A stretch of DNA of 64,000 nucleotides, taken from positions 15,447,310 to 15,511,309 of the forward strand of contig CM040430.1 in NCBI GenBank assembly GCA_022702705.1. Reading direction: 5' to 3'. This document shows, piece after piece, positions 47,747 to 59,710 of the stretch. This DNA is from Papilionanthe hookeriana x Papilionanthe teres (Eukaryota > Streptophyta > Magnoliopsida > Asparagales > Orchidaceae). Every line of letters starts with the position of its first letter. Within the stretch, counting starts at the first letter, position 1. Both the position numbers and the translations under genes were made by a program. The notes beneath the pieces are model-generated. The model saw only the letters and a list, made by a program, of their open reading frames with translations, searched no databases and was not told the DNA's origin.

Positions 47747-50700
47747 TGTCGGCGTACTTTTAGGTTATGGTGGTTTGAAAAGTGGTCGCCTACAGAAGTT
47801 GTGCGGCGAATTTTAGATTTTAATTTAATTTATATATATAATTTAGAAATAGTATTTTGGTTTAAAAATAGTTTTATGTTTGAAAATTTTAAGATATGAA
47901 ATTAAACCGATCTCACATCCCAAATAGTTTATATAAACGAGCATCGTATCACAATCCGCATATCTATCTCGAGAAATAGACACACTGCTTGATGATGAGG
48001 CTTTATTAAATAAACTAGAAGATTTGTGACATCCGTTTGGTCTGTGAACCAATTTTATAAGCCAACAAGTTCCCCTGCTTAATATAAAGAAATTAAGCAG
48101 GGTTTATATTACTCAGGTTCTTAAAGTTCCCTATAAGGGCAAGCCCCTATAGTTAATTACATCTTAAATGACGGGAATAATTTAAGAAAACTCTCGATAA
48201 TGATCAGTGGTTTTGCTCTCAAGAATTTCAAATTTTAAGGTTTCAAATGATTGGATTTTGGAAATTTCAATATGGAATGGATCAAATTTGGAACAGTTTA
48301 TTTTAGGAATCCAAAGGAAGAGAAGTAGGAGAAGTTGAGGATCCAAGAAGAATCTTGGCAACTTCCCAAACTATCCTATTGTTTAGCTTCAATTTAGGGG
48401 AATTATTTCATGTTGCAGTCCTGCCAATTTTAATTATTTAGGACTTATGTTTGTATGATATAATCACACAAATAGCCTTGAAGATGTGAGGGTTTATATC
48501 GTACCAAACGATTACCTCGGAGTCCTAAGACCGGTTATGGCTTAATTTGCGTAACACGATTATGCCTAACGAAAGGTTGAGGATTTATGTTGCACTAAGT
48601 AAACTACCTCGAAATCATATGGCTTGGTTATTTAATTCTAAGAAAGGTTTAGTTGATGTAGACTCATGTTTTGCTGACGATGATGGTCGTGCTGCCCACT
48701 ATGCTCTAAGCTCCGTATTGTTGCAGAGGTTTAGTTTTAGAAAGTGAAAATCAGGAGATGAGAGAAGTGTTTTGGTTTAGAGAAATCTTAAAGTCCAAAT
48801 ATTTTTAATGTTTTAATTAAAACAAATCTTAAAGTTGGTTAAACAGAACCGATTAAGATCCCACGGTTCCATCATCCCGACACCGTTATTTTCATCGGAT
48901 TCACTTAGTCCAAATGAATTTGCTAAACTCAACTGAATAAGTTCCACACTTTCATTTAGACTGTGGGAAATCCTGTTAGCAACACGTGGGTTACTTCATC
49001 TGAGGTATTCTCGATCATCCAACTAGACGTTTTAATTTAGTTGTAGTTGTAGTTTTGTTGTTCTGTTTGTGATTAAATTTTGAGTTCTTTTATATTTTGA
49101 AATGTTGTGGCGGTGAATTTTATCTTGTTGTGACTTTTAATTTAGTTTTTGGTTTCAGTTTTGTGGCTATCCTAAAGGTTTTAGTTTTCATGCAGGGTGA
49201 CATTCTTGTTTAACATGCAAGAAAAGTAAAGTGCAGTACAGGTAAGTAAATTGCAATAAAATAAAAGCGTACCTGAAGGGTCTTCCCATCATTCTAAGCT
49301 GCACTTAAAACACATGTCAAGGCATTTAAATATTTGCAAGCAATACTTAGGTAAAGCTAAGGGAAGGTTTTGGTTATCTACCAAAATCCTAATCCTATCA
49401 CTAGTCAATTCCTATGACGTCTTGGTTCTTGTGTTTTGTTGAGGATGATTTTCTTCGTTAAAGGAACAATTAAGTTCAATTGTTCTTTTAAAACATCTCA
49501 TTATATTGAGGAAGTGCTTAGGACGAATCCTAAACAACTTTTCAATACTTCTGAGATTATTTTGAGTCCAAATGAACTTTATTGTACAAGTGAATTAATC
49601 ATCCAAACGGTTTAGTTAAGTTTTATTTCTTGCTCAGTGAATTAGGATGTTTGATTATCCTATGAGTAAAGTGACATTTCACTTGACGCTACATTTAAGA
49701 GTTATAATAATGAAAGCCTTTAGGGGCAAATCAGTTTGTTAAATATTTTAACAATTTAAAATTAGAATTGATGATTTAAAGTGATTTGATTTAGTTATAG
49801 AATTTTGATTAATAATTTTAAGTTTGGAATAGTGTTCAAGTTGTTTTAATTAAATCTTTATATTTTAAATGATTTTTATATTTTAAATTTGCTTAGGTTG
49901 AAAGAGGTGTTTAAATTATTTAATTTTTATTAAATTTTGATGACTTGATTTGGATTAATTATAATGTTTTAAGTTGATTTTAATTAATTTGATTTTCATA
50001 TTCTTTTTTATTATTAATTTTTTTAAAATTACTTGAGGTTTCAAATTTGTTTTTTTAAGTTTGTTCTTAAGTGATTTAAAATTGATTTTAAATGTTTAAA
50101 ATTTATTTTAATTTGATTATTAAGTCATTTAATGTCTTAAACTTTAATTTAATTAAAGGTTATTTCCCTTTTTTAATTATTAATTTCAATCATCATTTTA
50201 GAATTAATTAAAAGTTGAATATTGTCGAATTGATCCATTTAGGGATTTTAGATTAAGGAATTGATATCTTCTCAAGTTATATCCCTAATTTTAATAATCA
50301 AAATTTAATTATTCTTCCAAAATTTAAATTATTTAATTAATTAAGATTCACTTTTAATATTTTCAAGATAATTAATGGGTTTCTACCTCTTTATTTCTCA
50401 TGTTTCAATCATCTACAAGAGAATTAAAATCAGATATTTTACCCTCCCTTTGATTAAGCCTAAGGTATTAATTAGGGTTAAAAATCCTTAATTACCTTTC
50501 AGCCCTTTTAAGCTTGTTCATCTCATAACTTACTAAATTAGGCTCAAATGAAGTTGAAATTTTTATGTCACTTCACTCACATGTCAATTAAGACATTAGG
50601 GGAGAAAATGTTATTTTTATATTTTCCATTTAATTTATATAATTATTTTAATGAAAAATAAGGGTTTTCAATGAAAATTCAATAACATGACCAAGGTAAA

Positions 50701-53700
50701 GTTTTTGTCCTTAGGAAAATTATCGGATGTTTCTACTGACTAGAGAACCACTTGAACCAATTTTTTTGATTTCTTGAATTATATTTTATTTATTATAATT
50801 ATTTTAAATTTTGGAGTATTAATTAATTATAAAATAAAATTGAAGTTGAAAATTAAGTTTTATATTTTTCTTAATTTTCTCTAATCTCAAGGAACTCGGA
50901 AAAATAAATTTTATATTTTTCTGATTTTTCTTTGATTTATTAGGATTAATTTAGTGCAAAGGGTTGAAAAATCCATTTTTTAATATTAAAATTGTCTTAA
51001 GCCTTTAAAATTCAATTTCTTAACCTATAGACTTGAGAAAGATATTTTGTTGGTTCCTAAGTGATTAGGGGACAAAATGTGATATTTTTGTGATTTTTAT
51101 TAATTTTGTGATTTTATTATTATTATTTTTAATTATTAAAATATTAAAATATGGTGAAAAATGAAGATTTTTAGAAAATTTCAATTGTAATTTTCTTAGA
51201 CTCCTCTGATATCAGAGAAGTCTCAAAACCAATGTGGTGAATTTTTGAAATGTATTTTGGGAGTTATGAATTTTTAAAGTTTAATTTTGGTTATGTGACT
51301 TAATTAATCCATTTAGTGGGTTAAATCATTTCCAATTGATTTCAAATTTTTATGTTGGACTCCTCTGACCCTAAAGATTAGTGGAGAATTAATTTCAAGT
51401 GATATTGATGTATGGTTAGCCCTATTTAATTAAAATTCAGTTTTGAATGTTTAGGCCAATTAGGGTTATTCTTATTGAGTTAAATTAAAATATATTTTTC
51501 CTAGGGTCCTCTAGTCCTAAGATATCTCCTCTAATTTTTCTAAAATTTATTGAACATTATACTAATTATTGGAATTAAAATTTCAGAAGAGAGGCATAAA
51601 CTTGAAAAATCAATAACTTGCCATAGAGATGGCCTCTGACCTTAGAAAATTCAAGGAATGTCCCCAAGAACAGAGGCTACAAAACCTCTTTGGTCTCACG
51701 TCATGGTGAATTATATGCATGCATGGAGAATTAAAATACTGAAATCAATAAATAATTAATTAAAAATAAAATACTCATGAAAATAGCTTAATTCTTTTTC
51801 CACATTGTTTTTCTCTGTTCACTGAGCAAGAGGGTATTTTTATTTTATTTTTGTGATTTTTCTATGCAAAGATATGGATTTTTAAAGTTTCAGGTATTTA
51901 AATAAATCAAAAATACCCTATTTATTTACTTATCCACGCAGCGCTGACTCAACCTCGGAAGCTCCGAAAGGCCACGCGTCGCCTCCCTATTCGACGCCTC
52001 CATCTGACACAGTGCTCCGGGGGCTCAAGGTTCATGTCCCGTTCACTCCTCCGACGTAATCTGGATAGTTCGTTCGATATACGCGGGATCCGACGGTTCC
52101 TAGTCATTGTCTCCATCTGGTTCAACCCGAGAGCTGTCCAACCTAAGACCTTAAGATCTCGCTCGATACTTAACCAATCTTCACGTTCTTATGCTCCATG
52201 GACTCGTCTCGACAAGACGAACATATCCATACGGATAACATGCTATGAAATTAACTCAAATGAAAAGAAGAATCGTTGGAAGCTCTCGGGAAGGAGGAGA
52301 TCCATACCTTTTCTCTGAGAAGTGAAGCTTCAATCAGAGAGTTGTGGCACCTTCGACTGAACCTAGGGAAGCTCTAGATGAAGTCTTTGGCTCTGGGGAA
52401 TTGTCTAGGTACAACTTCCGCCAAACCCGATTTCAAGCTTTGGTCTCTGGAAGAAATGGCTGGCCTGGTGAGGGGTCTTTTGTTGGAAAACTTCTCCTCT
52501 TGGTCTGGTGAAGGTGTAGGGTCAGTCAATTTAAAGACTGACTCACTGTGGTGAAGTGTCCTGGTTTTGGGCTTGAAATTCAACTCTGAAATTGAGCTCA
52601 CAGAGGGATAATTAGGGTTGGATTTCAGTGGGGATCAAGTGCTCTATGCTAGGAGGAGGGTCTGGTGCAATTTTGGCAGAGTTTCTATATGGTCTGGTTC
52701 AACTCTCTTTTTTGGCCGATAGGGGGTGGAGTTTAAATAGAGCTGGCTGGAGGGCTTCCCAGGGGAGTTTGATGGCTTAGATCAACTGCTCTGGTGAGGA
52801 GAAGAACAGCCATGGTGTCCACTGGCCATGAGACGACTCGACGAGAGAAGAATTTGAAATTTGACTCACATGGGTGCTTTCGGCTGGTGTTTTCCGGTGG
52901 TGGCCGGCCGGGGTCGAGTCACCATCCCGATCGGGAGGGTCGGGGCTTGAATTTGGTGAAGTCAATTGGAGTTGGCCAAGTGTAAAGGGGCTGAATTGAA
53001 ATGGAATGGGGGGAGGCTTATTTTGGGTTCAACTTGGTCAACCCATGGTTTTAGGCTTGGTGCACCACCCAAGGCCTAGTTTTGGGCTGAAAAGAATCAC
53101 TTGGGTCAGCCTCACATGTGTGGTGAAGTCTCCATCAAAATTGTTTAAGTTAATTTTGGATTAGGGTGTGACATTAAAGAGGTAAAAAAGGCTTAAGGGA
53201 GAGCTTAGAAAGGAATTCCCTCCTTTGCCATAAATGGATTGATGACAAGACAAAGCTCACATGGCTTCATATGGCTTGTGAATGGCTTCATTTAGCTTTC
53301 TTATGGCTTGAAAAAAGTAGGCTTGTTTTCATAGAAATGGGTCTTAGAAATTTTGGCCATTTGGTGAAAAATTTGGGTGAAGCTTGATTTAGGTTGATTT
53401 GATCATTGGTTTGGAACTTATGGATTGACTTAGATCAAATGGATGAAGGGAGGTTTGTCATATGGGCTTTAGAATCAATTTTGGACTTTTTGGATTTGGT
53501 GAGAGATGGGCTTTTAAAATGGTTTAAGGAGGTGGGCTTTTAAGTTTTAAAATGAATTAATGGATGGAAATTTTGTGAAGGGCTATGCCAAATGAATGTT
53601 GCATTTAGTTTAGGGATATTTTATGAAAATTTTAGAAAAGATTTGGGGTCATTTTGAGTTGAATTGGATTTAATTTGGGCATTTTAGTAATAGGGTCAAA

Positions 53701-54921
53701 GTGGACCAAATTGGGCTAACTTGGGCTAAGGTTGGGCTAATGTTGGTTTTGATGTAAAATTAATGTTGTAAAATGTTTATGGAGGTGTGAAAAAGAGTTT
53801 TTAATTTTGGTTGGGTCTTAATTTTTGTATTTTGGCTTGTTTGGATTCATGATTGGTTTAGGCCAAATTGGGGTTTTTGGGTTTGGGTTAAGCTTAAGTG
53901 GAGTTTGAGTCCAAATTTGGGGCAAATTAAGTCAGATTTTTGTTTGTGGGGATGTTAGGAAGATTTCAAAACACATTTGGGGAAAATTGGGTAACATTTG
54001 GGTTGAATTTGAGATGGATTGGGTTGGTTGTTCATTTTGGGCCTCAAGGGCCCATTTGGAATTTTTTAATCAAACAAGGTTAAATTGACAAAATTGGCCT
54101 ATGTTATAGTTGAATAAAATGATTTTGGGAATATTTGAGATTTTCTAGAATTTTCTGAGAATTTTTGAAATTTTTTGGATTTTTAGGCTAAAAGGGTATT
54201 TTGGGTATTTGGAGGGTATTGGTGGGTATTTTTGGAAATTTTGGTATATTTGGTCATGGATGATAAGTTTGACTGGTGTAGATTTTTTAAAATTGATTTT
54301 GAGGAATTTTGGGTAATTTAGGCAATTTTACAAATTTTGGGCATTTTGAGGCATTTGTAGGTTGGTGCTTAGGGCTCGGTAAAATTAAAATTTTGGAAAA
54401 ATGAAGATTAAGTAAATGTGAGTGAAATGAAATTATTTTGGCTGAGCCATGAAGCCATTTTAAGTTCACAAGAGCTATGAGAGGACTCATTTTAGGCATT
54501 CACTATGTTGTTCCTAACCCTCTTAGCCATGGGCTTGGGGGTTGAGGTCCATTCATATGAATTACCTACACGAGTCAGGGAGTCAAATTGGGTCAGAATG
54601 TTTTTAGGGTTGGAATATTTGTGAGAGTGTAGTGTGTGTGCAAGTCAACCCTCACCAGACCAGACCATCTAGGGTAGTCCTAAGGCCACAGAGTCCTATA
54701 GGAAGTTCAACTTTTAAACCTCCACATATTGGTTTTAACCCTCCAAGTGGACTGGCGGTTTGTAATCAAACGTGTGGGGTTTGAAGGGAGTTAAGAAGTG
54801 TTTGAATTTCTAAGTGGCGGGTCCTATTTCTAGTCCTCTAGGATAGTCAAAGGGAAAACCTATGGCTAGATCGTAAATACTAAGGAGAGAAGAAAAGACC
54901 TCACCAAAAATGAGGTCAACA
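47747..54921 (-). repeat. 5' LTR of element A (7.2 kb)
   Basis: It matches 270-7463 throughout, with scattered substitutions and small indels. Sense start TGTTGACC, end CCGACA. The blocks are as in the 3' LTR: C-rich/G-poor block at plus-strand 53160-54500, GC-rich block with the TATTTAAA box (sense) at 52732-52739, near-palindrome at about 51198-51223, hairpin at 48073-48102, and distal TATA-like box at 47928-47935. Confidence 0.94.
48547..48747 (+). other. Small conserved LTR ORF, antisense to element A (copy 2)
   Basis: 66 residues with MPNERLRIYVALSKLPRNH and CFADDDGRAAHYALSS, equivalent to 1074-1274. Open despite the visible divergence of the two A LTRs. No domain recognised. Confidence 0.3.
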
Positions 54922-54926
54922 TTAAT
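54922..54926. repeat. Target-site duplication of element A, right copy
   Basis: TTAAT directly after the terminal CA, matching 265-269. Confidence 0.93.
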
Positions 54927-55150
54927 ATAGTTCAGTAGTTAGAAGTAATTGCAGTAGCTTTATTATACTTTGCATTAACTAGTGGTAGTACACTTAAGTA
55001 GTTGCTACATTGGGTATTGGATTTTAGTGATATATTATCTGATTTAAAGAACGTTCACCTCCATGTGGGATCGATAACCAGGACTCCATTAGAGCCTTGT
55101 ATTACTTGATACGATACGTATACTTGCGTTGAATTTGTGACTTTACTAAA
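54927..55150 (+). repeat. Right fragment of the Athila-like 5' LTR
   Basis: GGGATCGATAACCAGGACTC through CGTATACTTGCGT (about 55068-55139) closely matches about 61330-61398 in the downstream LTR. This ACTTGCGT-ending block is typical of the 3' part of Athila-type LTRs. No PBS follows, so the junction with internal sequence has been deleted or altered. Confidence 0.6.
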
Positions 55151-55199
55151 TCATTCTGAATATATAAATTTGACTTCATAAATTCTTGCTTAATATATA

Positions 55200-55881
55200 A
55201 AGTCGCGGTCAGAGGCTTACAAGCTGAGTCTACCCGATTAAAACATTAATTAGGTCGGGCTGGCGACGTTAAACCAAGCGCTGTATGGGAGGCAACCCAT
55301 AGTTATCGAGTGTGAATTAGATTAATGTTGTAATGTTATGCTTTGGTCTTGACTAAATTTGTATATGACTTCTGGAAATAGAAGGCTAACAAGTCTGTAT
55401 TTACTTAAGCTAAACATTATCTTGAAGTATATAGGTTTGGACTTGGACCACTCCATGTCAAATGTGAGTAAAAGGAGACCAAGTTAACCTTCGTTAATGT
55501 TTGTTTGTTGTCACAACAAATTGTTGTTAAGTTTGTCTTAATTTTTTTTGGTGTATCACACCGTTATAGTGAACCTATTTAAGACTGAAACTTTGAAAAT
55601 TTGACGAAAGGCGAAACGTAGTCGAACATGGTTCCGATACTTAGGCGCCATATTTCGTCGCCTAAACCTCAGGATAACCAGTGTTGCGATGGTTCGGCGC
55701 CTAAGTGCCAGATGTTGGCGCCTAAGCACGACAGCTACCAGATTGTAGAAAAAACCAAATTTTTAAGTTTTTCACATGAATTCTCCCTATAAACTGACCC
55801 GTCTTCGTCCCCAAAACCTTTGCAACCCTAATTTCGGCCAGAAAAGTTTATTTTGCAAGTGGGAAGAAACGTTTAGAGCCT
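55200..55881 (+). other. Athila-like non-coding block upstream of ORFs
   Basis: It contains TTAAACCAAGCGCTGTATGG followed by GAGGCAACCCAT (about 55268-55299), a non-coding mark I recognise from Athila elements downstream of pol. Paired GGCGCC/CTAAG motifs at 55641-55730 follow. No gag or pol is present, so this is a deletion derivative. Confidence 0.6.
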
Positions 55882-56238
55882 ATGGAGAGGGAAAATCAAA
55901 GAAATGAGGGAAGAGATAAGTCTCCTAAAGACTCTCAACCCTATTTCAATGGTTTTATAGCAGTGAGTTTGGAGAAGATAATGAGTCATCTAGAGAAGAT
56001 TGAGGTGGAAATGCTAAGTATTGGACATTGTCTCCATGAAATGTATCATCAAATTGAGCATTTGGAATGGCAGATGAAGCTTCAATTTAATCATATGGAA
56101 GCCTATCAAGATGCTCAAGTGGCGATGTATGATAAGAACAAATGGATTGATGAGAAGATGGCTTTGGAGTTTCCAAAGGCGTTAGTAGTCTTTCCATGCG
56201 GTCCTAGCAATTTTCATTGTGAGGGGGATGGAAATTAA
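55882..56238 (+). CDS. Unassigned 118-residue ORF, coiled coil, in Athila-like remnant
   Basis: Open frame starting MERENQRNEGRDKSPKDSQP with a predicted helical/coiled-coil middle (VSLEKIMSHLEKIEVEMLSI, IEHLEWQMKLQFNHMEAYQ). The heptad-like spacing of L/I/M is visible. It lies between the GCGCTG/GGCAACCC mark and the plant transposon-protein ORF. I do not recognise the family. It may be part of the element's post-pol coding region. Confidence 0.4.
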   Translation: MERENQRNEGRDKSPKDSQPYFNGFIAVSLEKIMSHLEKIEVEMLSIGHCLHEMYHQIEHLEWQMKLQFNHMEAYQDAQVAMYDKNKWIDEKMALEFPKALVVFPCGPSNFHCEGDGN

Positions 56239-57052
56239 AAGTATGGTGATGATTAGTCCGTTTATGTGTTCTAGGTGTGATCGTGTAATGTTTGAATGAG
56301 TCAAATGTTTAGTTTGTGTGTTTGCTTTCAATGTTTGAAGTGTGTTGTTTGATTTTGTATTTGCTTGGAATTTGTGTTGTATGTGTTGTATATAAATTGT
56401 TTAACTGTGTTACAGAACTTTTTTGTAATTTCTTGAGCTTGGAATTGAAAATCTGAAATGGAATTGGAAGAATTTTAGTAAATCTTGAGTTTGAGTCATA
56501 GATCAAATTTTTCATTTAAATTTGTTTATGGAGATGGATGGAAGTGAGAAACTGGAGTAATAACCTATTGTGAGTGATTTAGAGTCGAATTTGCTAAGTT
56601 AGGACAAAAATTAAAATTTTTAAGAAGAATTTTCAAAAAGGCGAGTCTGGCGCCTAGGCGCCAGAGTTTGGCGCCTAAGCGCCGGTTCGGCCTGCTACCC
56701 GAGTCTCCTCCTTAAAATAGCCCCGATGCCATTTTTGAAGCCAATTCTCCCTGTTCGTCCCTATTTCATGAAAACCACTCCCAAAAATCCATTTTGAGGT
56801 CAAATCTTTACTTTTTTGAGCCCAGAAACATTAGATTTCTTCATCTCCAGGTCAGATCTCGCTTCTAATCCATTTATTTTTTATTTTTATCGTGGATTTT
56901 TCTACTCTTCCTAAAAACTGAATTTTTGAGAAAAATTTTGATTTTTAGAGTTTAATCCATGGATTTGAAACTCTATTTAAGTTTAAAATGCTTAAATGAG
57001 TTTAAACTTTTGATCCTATAAATTATTTCTAGTTTTTTTATTTCACGTTTAG
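56239..57052 (+). other. Non-coding stretch between Athila-like ORFs
   Basis: AT-rich, with a second GGCGCCTAGGCGCC pair at 56649-56682 and pyrimidine-rich sequence before the next ATG. No gene seen. Confidence 0.5.
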
Positions 57053-58212
57053 ATGGCCCCAAAATCTAAGTGCGGAAAGGAACAAGAAAACTTCGATCGC
57101 AGCAAACTCGTCAGTGTTGCAGCGTACTTTCGTTATCATGAATTTGCTACGACGAGAAAATTCATCTCGGAGAGGAGCTTCAGCAGAGATGAATTTTCTG
57201 GAGCTTCTATAAACTGTGGTGAACTGACAACGATTCTGCTACTTCACCACAGTTGTTGTTATCCTTGTCGTCAAGGAATCCTATGCCAATTTTATGGATG
57301 CTGAAGACTGCGAGTTCTTTGTTAGAGGAGTTAGAGTAGAGTTTACTTCGGAGAAAATCAACATTTTCTACGGCCTGCCACCTAAGATTGATTGCTACTA
57401 TTATGGACTATCTCCATCAGAGGGTGATCTGGAGATGATTATAGCATATCTGTCTGACGGTAGTGGAGAAGATTTGCAACAAAAAACGAGTAAATTTTTC
57501 ATCCTCCAAGCTTAACGATATTTCAAAGGCATGACACTATTTTATTTATGCTCGCCTCCTACCATCCAACCATTTATGTGAAGTCACCAAGGATAGAGCT
57601 ATCCTCAACTATTGCATACAAGAGAGGATGTCGATCGATGTTGGGATCATTATCTACGATTCTGTTGAAGCCACTGCTCGTTCCAACACTTCTGAAGGAT
57701 TGGGATTCCCATCTCTGATTTATTCTTTGTGTGAGAGTGCTGGAGTTGCAGCTGAGATTTCTGAGGAAAAGCTCAAGTCTACCATGCATATTGAACGAGA
57801 CAGTGTCAGAATATATGATCGACTGGGAGGTAAGAGTTCTACCGTACCTTCTAGTTCACTACCTGCTTCGAGTGGACCTTCTACTTCTCGACCCTCTATT
57901 TCTGCTACTGAGCCACCATCTAGTTTTTAGGAAACTATGCATGACAAATAGTTAGAGCAGCAAAATGAGTTATTCTTAATTCCTTGTAGAGTGGGTATGA
58001 TCAATAAGAAGATAGATTATCTTTCTGAATACACCCAAAAGAAGAGTGATTTTGATGCAGAGTATTCTGAGGCTCATGTTAGATTCCAGAAAGGAGATCA
58101 TTATGTTCAGTTCCCAACCTATCCTCGATTTTCACCATATGTGGATCCTAAAGAGAAGGATATGGATTTCTCTTTCGATGATGATGATGAAGCTACTGCT
58201 AGTGATGAGTAG
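57053..58212 (+). pseudogene. Athila-associated 'putative plant transposon protein' (env-position ORF), broken
   Basis: It starts MAPKSKCGKEQENFD. The recognisable core is FFVRGVRVEFTSEKINIFYG (57312 on), the hallmark of the plant transposon-protein domain common downstream of Athila pol. MSIDVGIIIYDSVEA (57628) and GFPSLIYSLCESAGV continue the domain. A Ser/Pro-rich linker (SSSLPASSGPSTSRP) and an acidic tail FSFDDDDEATASDE end it at 58212. Frame changes near 57285 and 57515-57628 and a stop at 57928-57930 make it a pseudogene. The function of the family is not established, and I see no convincing membrane segment. Confidence 0.75.
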
Positions 58213-59206
58213 CATGATTTACCTCCTTATATGTGATGCTTCTATGTTAATAGTTAGTATTTTATTTCTAGTATGTTAGTATTGTTGAGTGTGATGTTAT
58301 TATTGTTTGTTATTTTGTTTAGTTTGGACTATTGATGTTTAGACTGTTGTGTTCTGTTTGATGTTTTGTGATGTATTTGAGACTGTTGGATGGATAGATT
58401 TTCATTTCTATGATAAATTTTTGTTTATGTTCCAGTCTACTGTTTAGTATACCTGTTTAGTTAGTAATTGTTTTAAATTTAAAATATTTGAAAAATTGTA
58501 GAAAGTACTTCTGCTCTGTAAACTTTTCTATATATGCTTAATCATTTCTTTTATATATATTAGAAGCATGTGTAGAAGTAGAAGTAATTTTTCTTTTTTA
58601 CATTATCAATTTAGATAAATTCTTGTTTAATTCTTTCTCTCATGCTTTAAAAAATTTTGTTATTCATGTTTATACTAAAGTTGAAGTTTGGGGGAAGGGA
58701 AAACACTTTAAAATTTAAATATTACTTGTCCATAGTTACTAATATTTTCTTTAAAAATATTAACATAACATAAGAATGAAAATTTATTTAAGATTACTTA
58801 AATTTTTTATTTTATAAATAATTTCCTAAAATAAACTAAAATTTTAATAATTTTGGTTGATTTTAAGAATAAGATTTATTTGACTTAAGAATATAAGATT
58901 AGAGATTTTTTTATTTATAATAAAGAGAATTGTATTTTTGAAATATTAAGAAATCAAGATTACCACTTGAAAAAGAAAAGATTGAAATTATTTTTGAAAA
59001 AAAATTACTATTAAAGTCATATGTATCAAGTGAATAAGTGTAGACAAATTTTCAACTATAAAGTAAGGAAAATGGAGTTCAAAATTATTAACAGGCTATC
59101 CAGATATAGTAATCCTTACTTTAAAAAAAAGATTGAAAACAAATCCATGCAAATAAAAAGAAAAATATATAAGATTGAAAATCAATCCAAAAAGAATAAG
59201 AAAAAG

Positions 59207-59301
<95 letters not shown>

Positions 59302-59694
59302 GAGAAGCTTGAGGAGATGTCTAATAAAAAATTGGGCTCACTTGAATTATTTTATATAAAAAACTTTATTTGCATTTATAACTTGATTATATGAATTTAT
59401 ATTTTTATTAAGTAAAATCTTTCATGAAAGTCTTTTTCTTGTACTTAATTTAGAGCCCTTAATATGAAAAATTACAATTATTCTTGAAATAAATATAAGA
59501 TGAAAAATCTTATAATTGGTAGTTAAGTATTCTTTAATTCTTAAAATTTAACCCTAATTAGTAAAGTTTGGTTAAGATTTTACTATTGCCTTTATAAAAC
59601 AAAGATTATACAGAATCTTAAATATGTAACTTCATTCTATGTGTTATATATTTTATGTAGTAATAAAAAAGGTTACTTGAGGACAAGTAACATT
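58213..59694 (+). other. 3' non-coding region of the Athila-like remnant
   Basis: AT-rich. It holds a first PPT-like GAAGTTTGGGGGAAGGG (about 58683), an (AT)n run and CTTGAGGACAAGTAA just before the second PPT, a context typical of Athila ends. No coding sequence is supported. Confidence 0.6.
59209..59298. repeat. (AT)n microsatellite
   Basis: About 45 uninterrupted AT dinucleotides. Any open frame across it is an artefact. Confidence 0.97.
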
Positions 59695-59710
59695 TAAGTT
59701 TGGGGGATTT
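59695..59710 (+). other. Polypurine tract of the Athila-like element
   Basis: AAGTTTGGGGGATTT directly before the LTR start TGATCTAC at 59711; it follows CTTGAGGACAAG as in other Athila elements. Confidence 0.75.

Larger units (their letters stand above)
270..54921 (-). mobile_element. Element A: giant Tat/Ogre-like Ty3/Gypsy retrotransposon (outer)
   Basis: This is a complete but mutated LTR retrotransposon read on the minus strand. In sense order it holds the 5' LTR (54921-47747), PBS, leader, gag with long N-terminal extension, protease, [element B], RT, RNase H, archaeal-type RNase H, integrase, an AlkB-containing 3' ORF, minisatellite, PPT-like tract and 3' LTR (7463-270). The ends are TG...CA and the flanking duplication is TTAAT. 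Without the nested insertion it is about 26.9 kb, at the top of the size range I know for plant LTR elements. Two RNase H domains, no chromodomain and a very long LTR indicate the Tat/Ogre lineage. Several stops and frameshifts show this copy is not autonomous. The two LTRs differ at roughly a dozen of the first 210 positions, so it is the older of the two giant elements. Confidence 0.93.

Noticed and set aside
57053..58212. A true retroviral envelope gene
   Set aside because: No signal peptide, furin-like site or clear membrane anchor; the FFVRGVRV.FT core marks the plant transposon-protein family.
59021..59359. 112-residue frame with a long Tyr-Ile repeat
   Set aside because: It is an (AT)n microsatellite.
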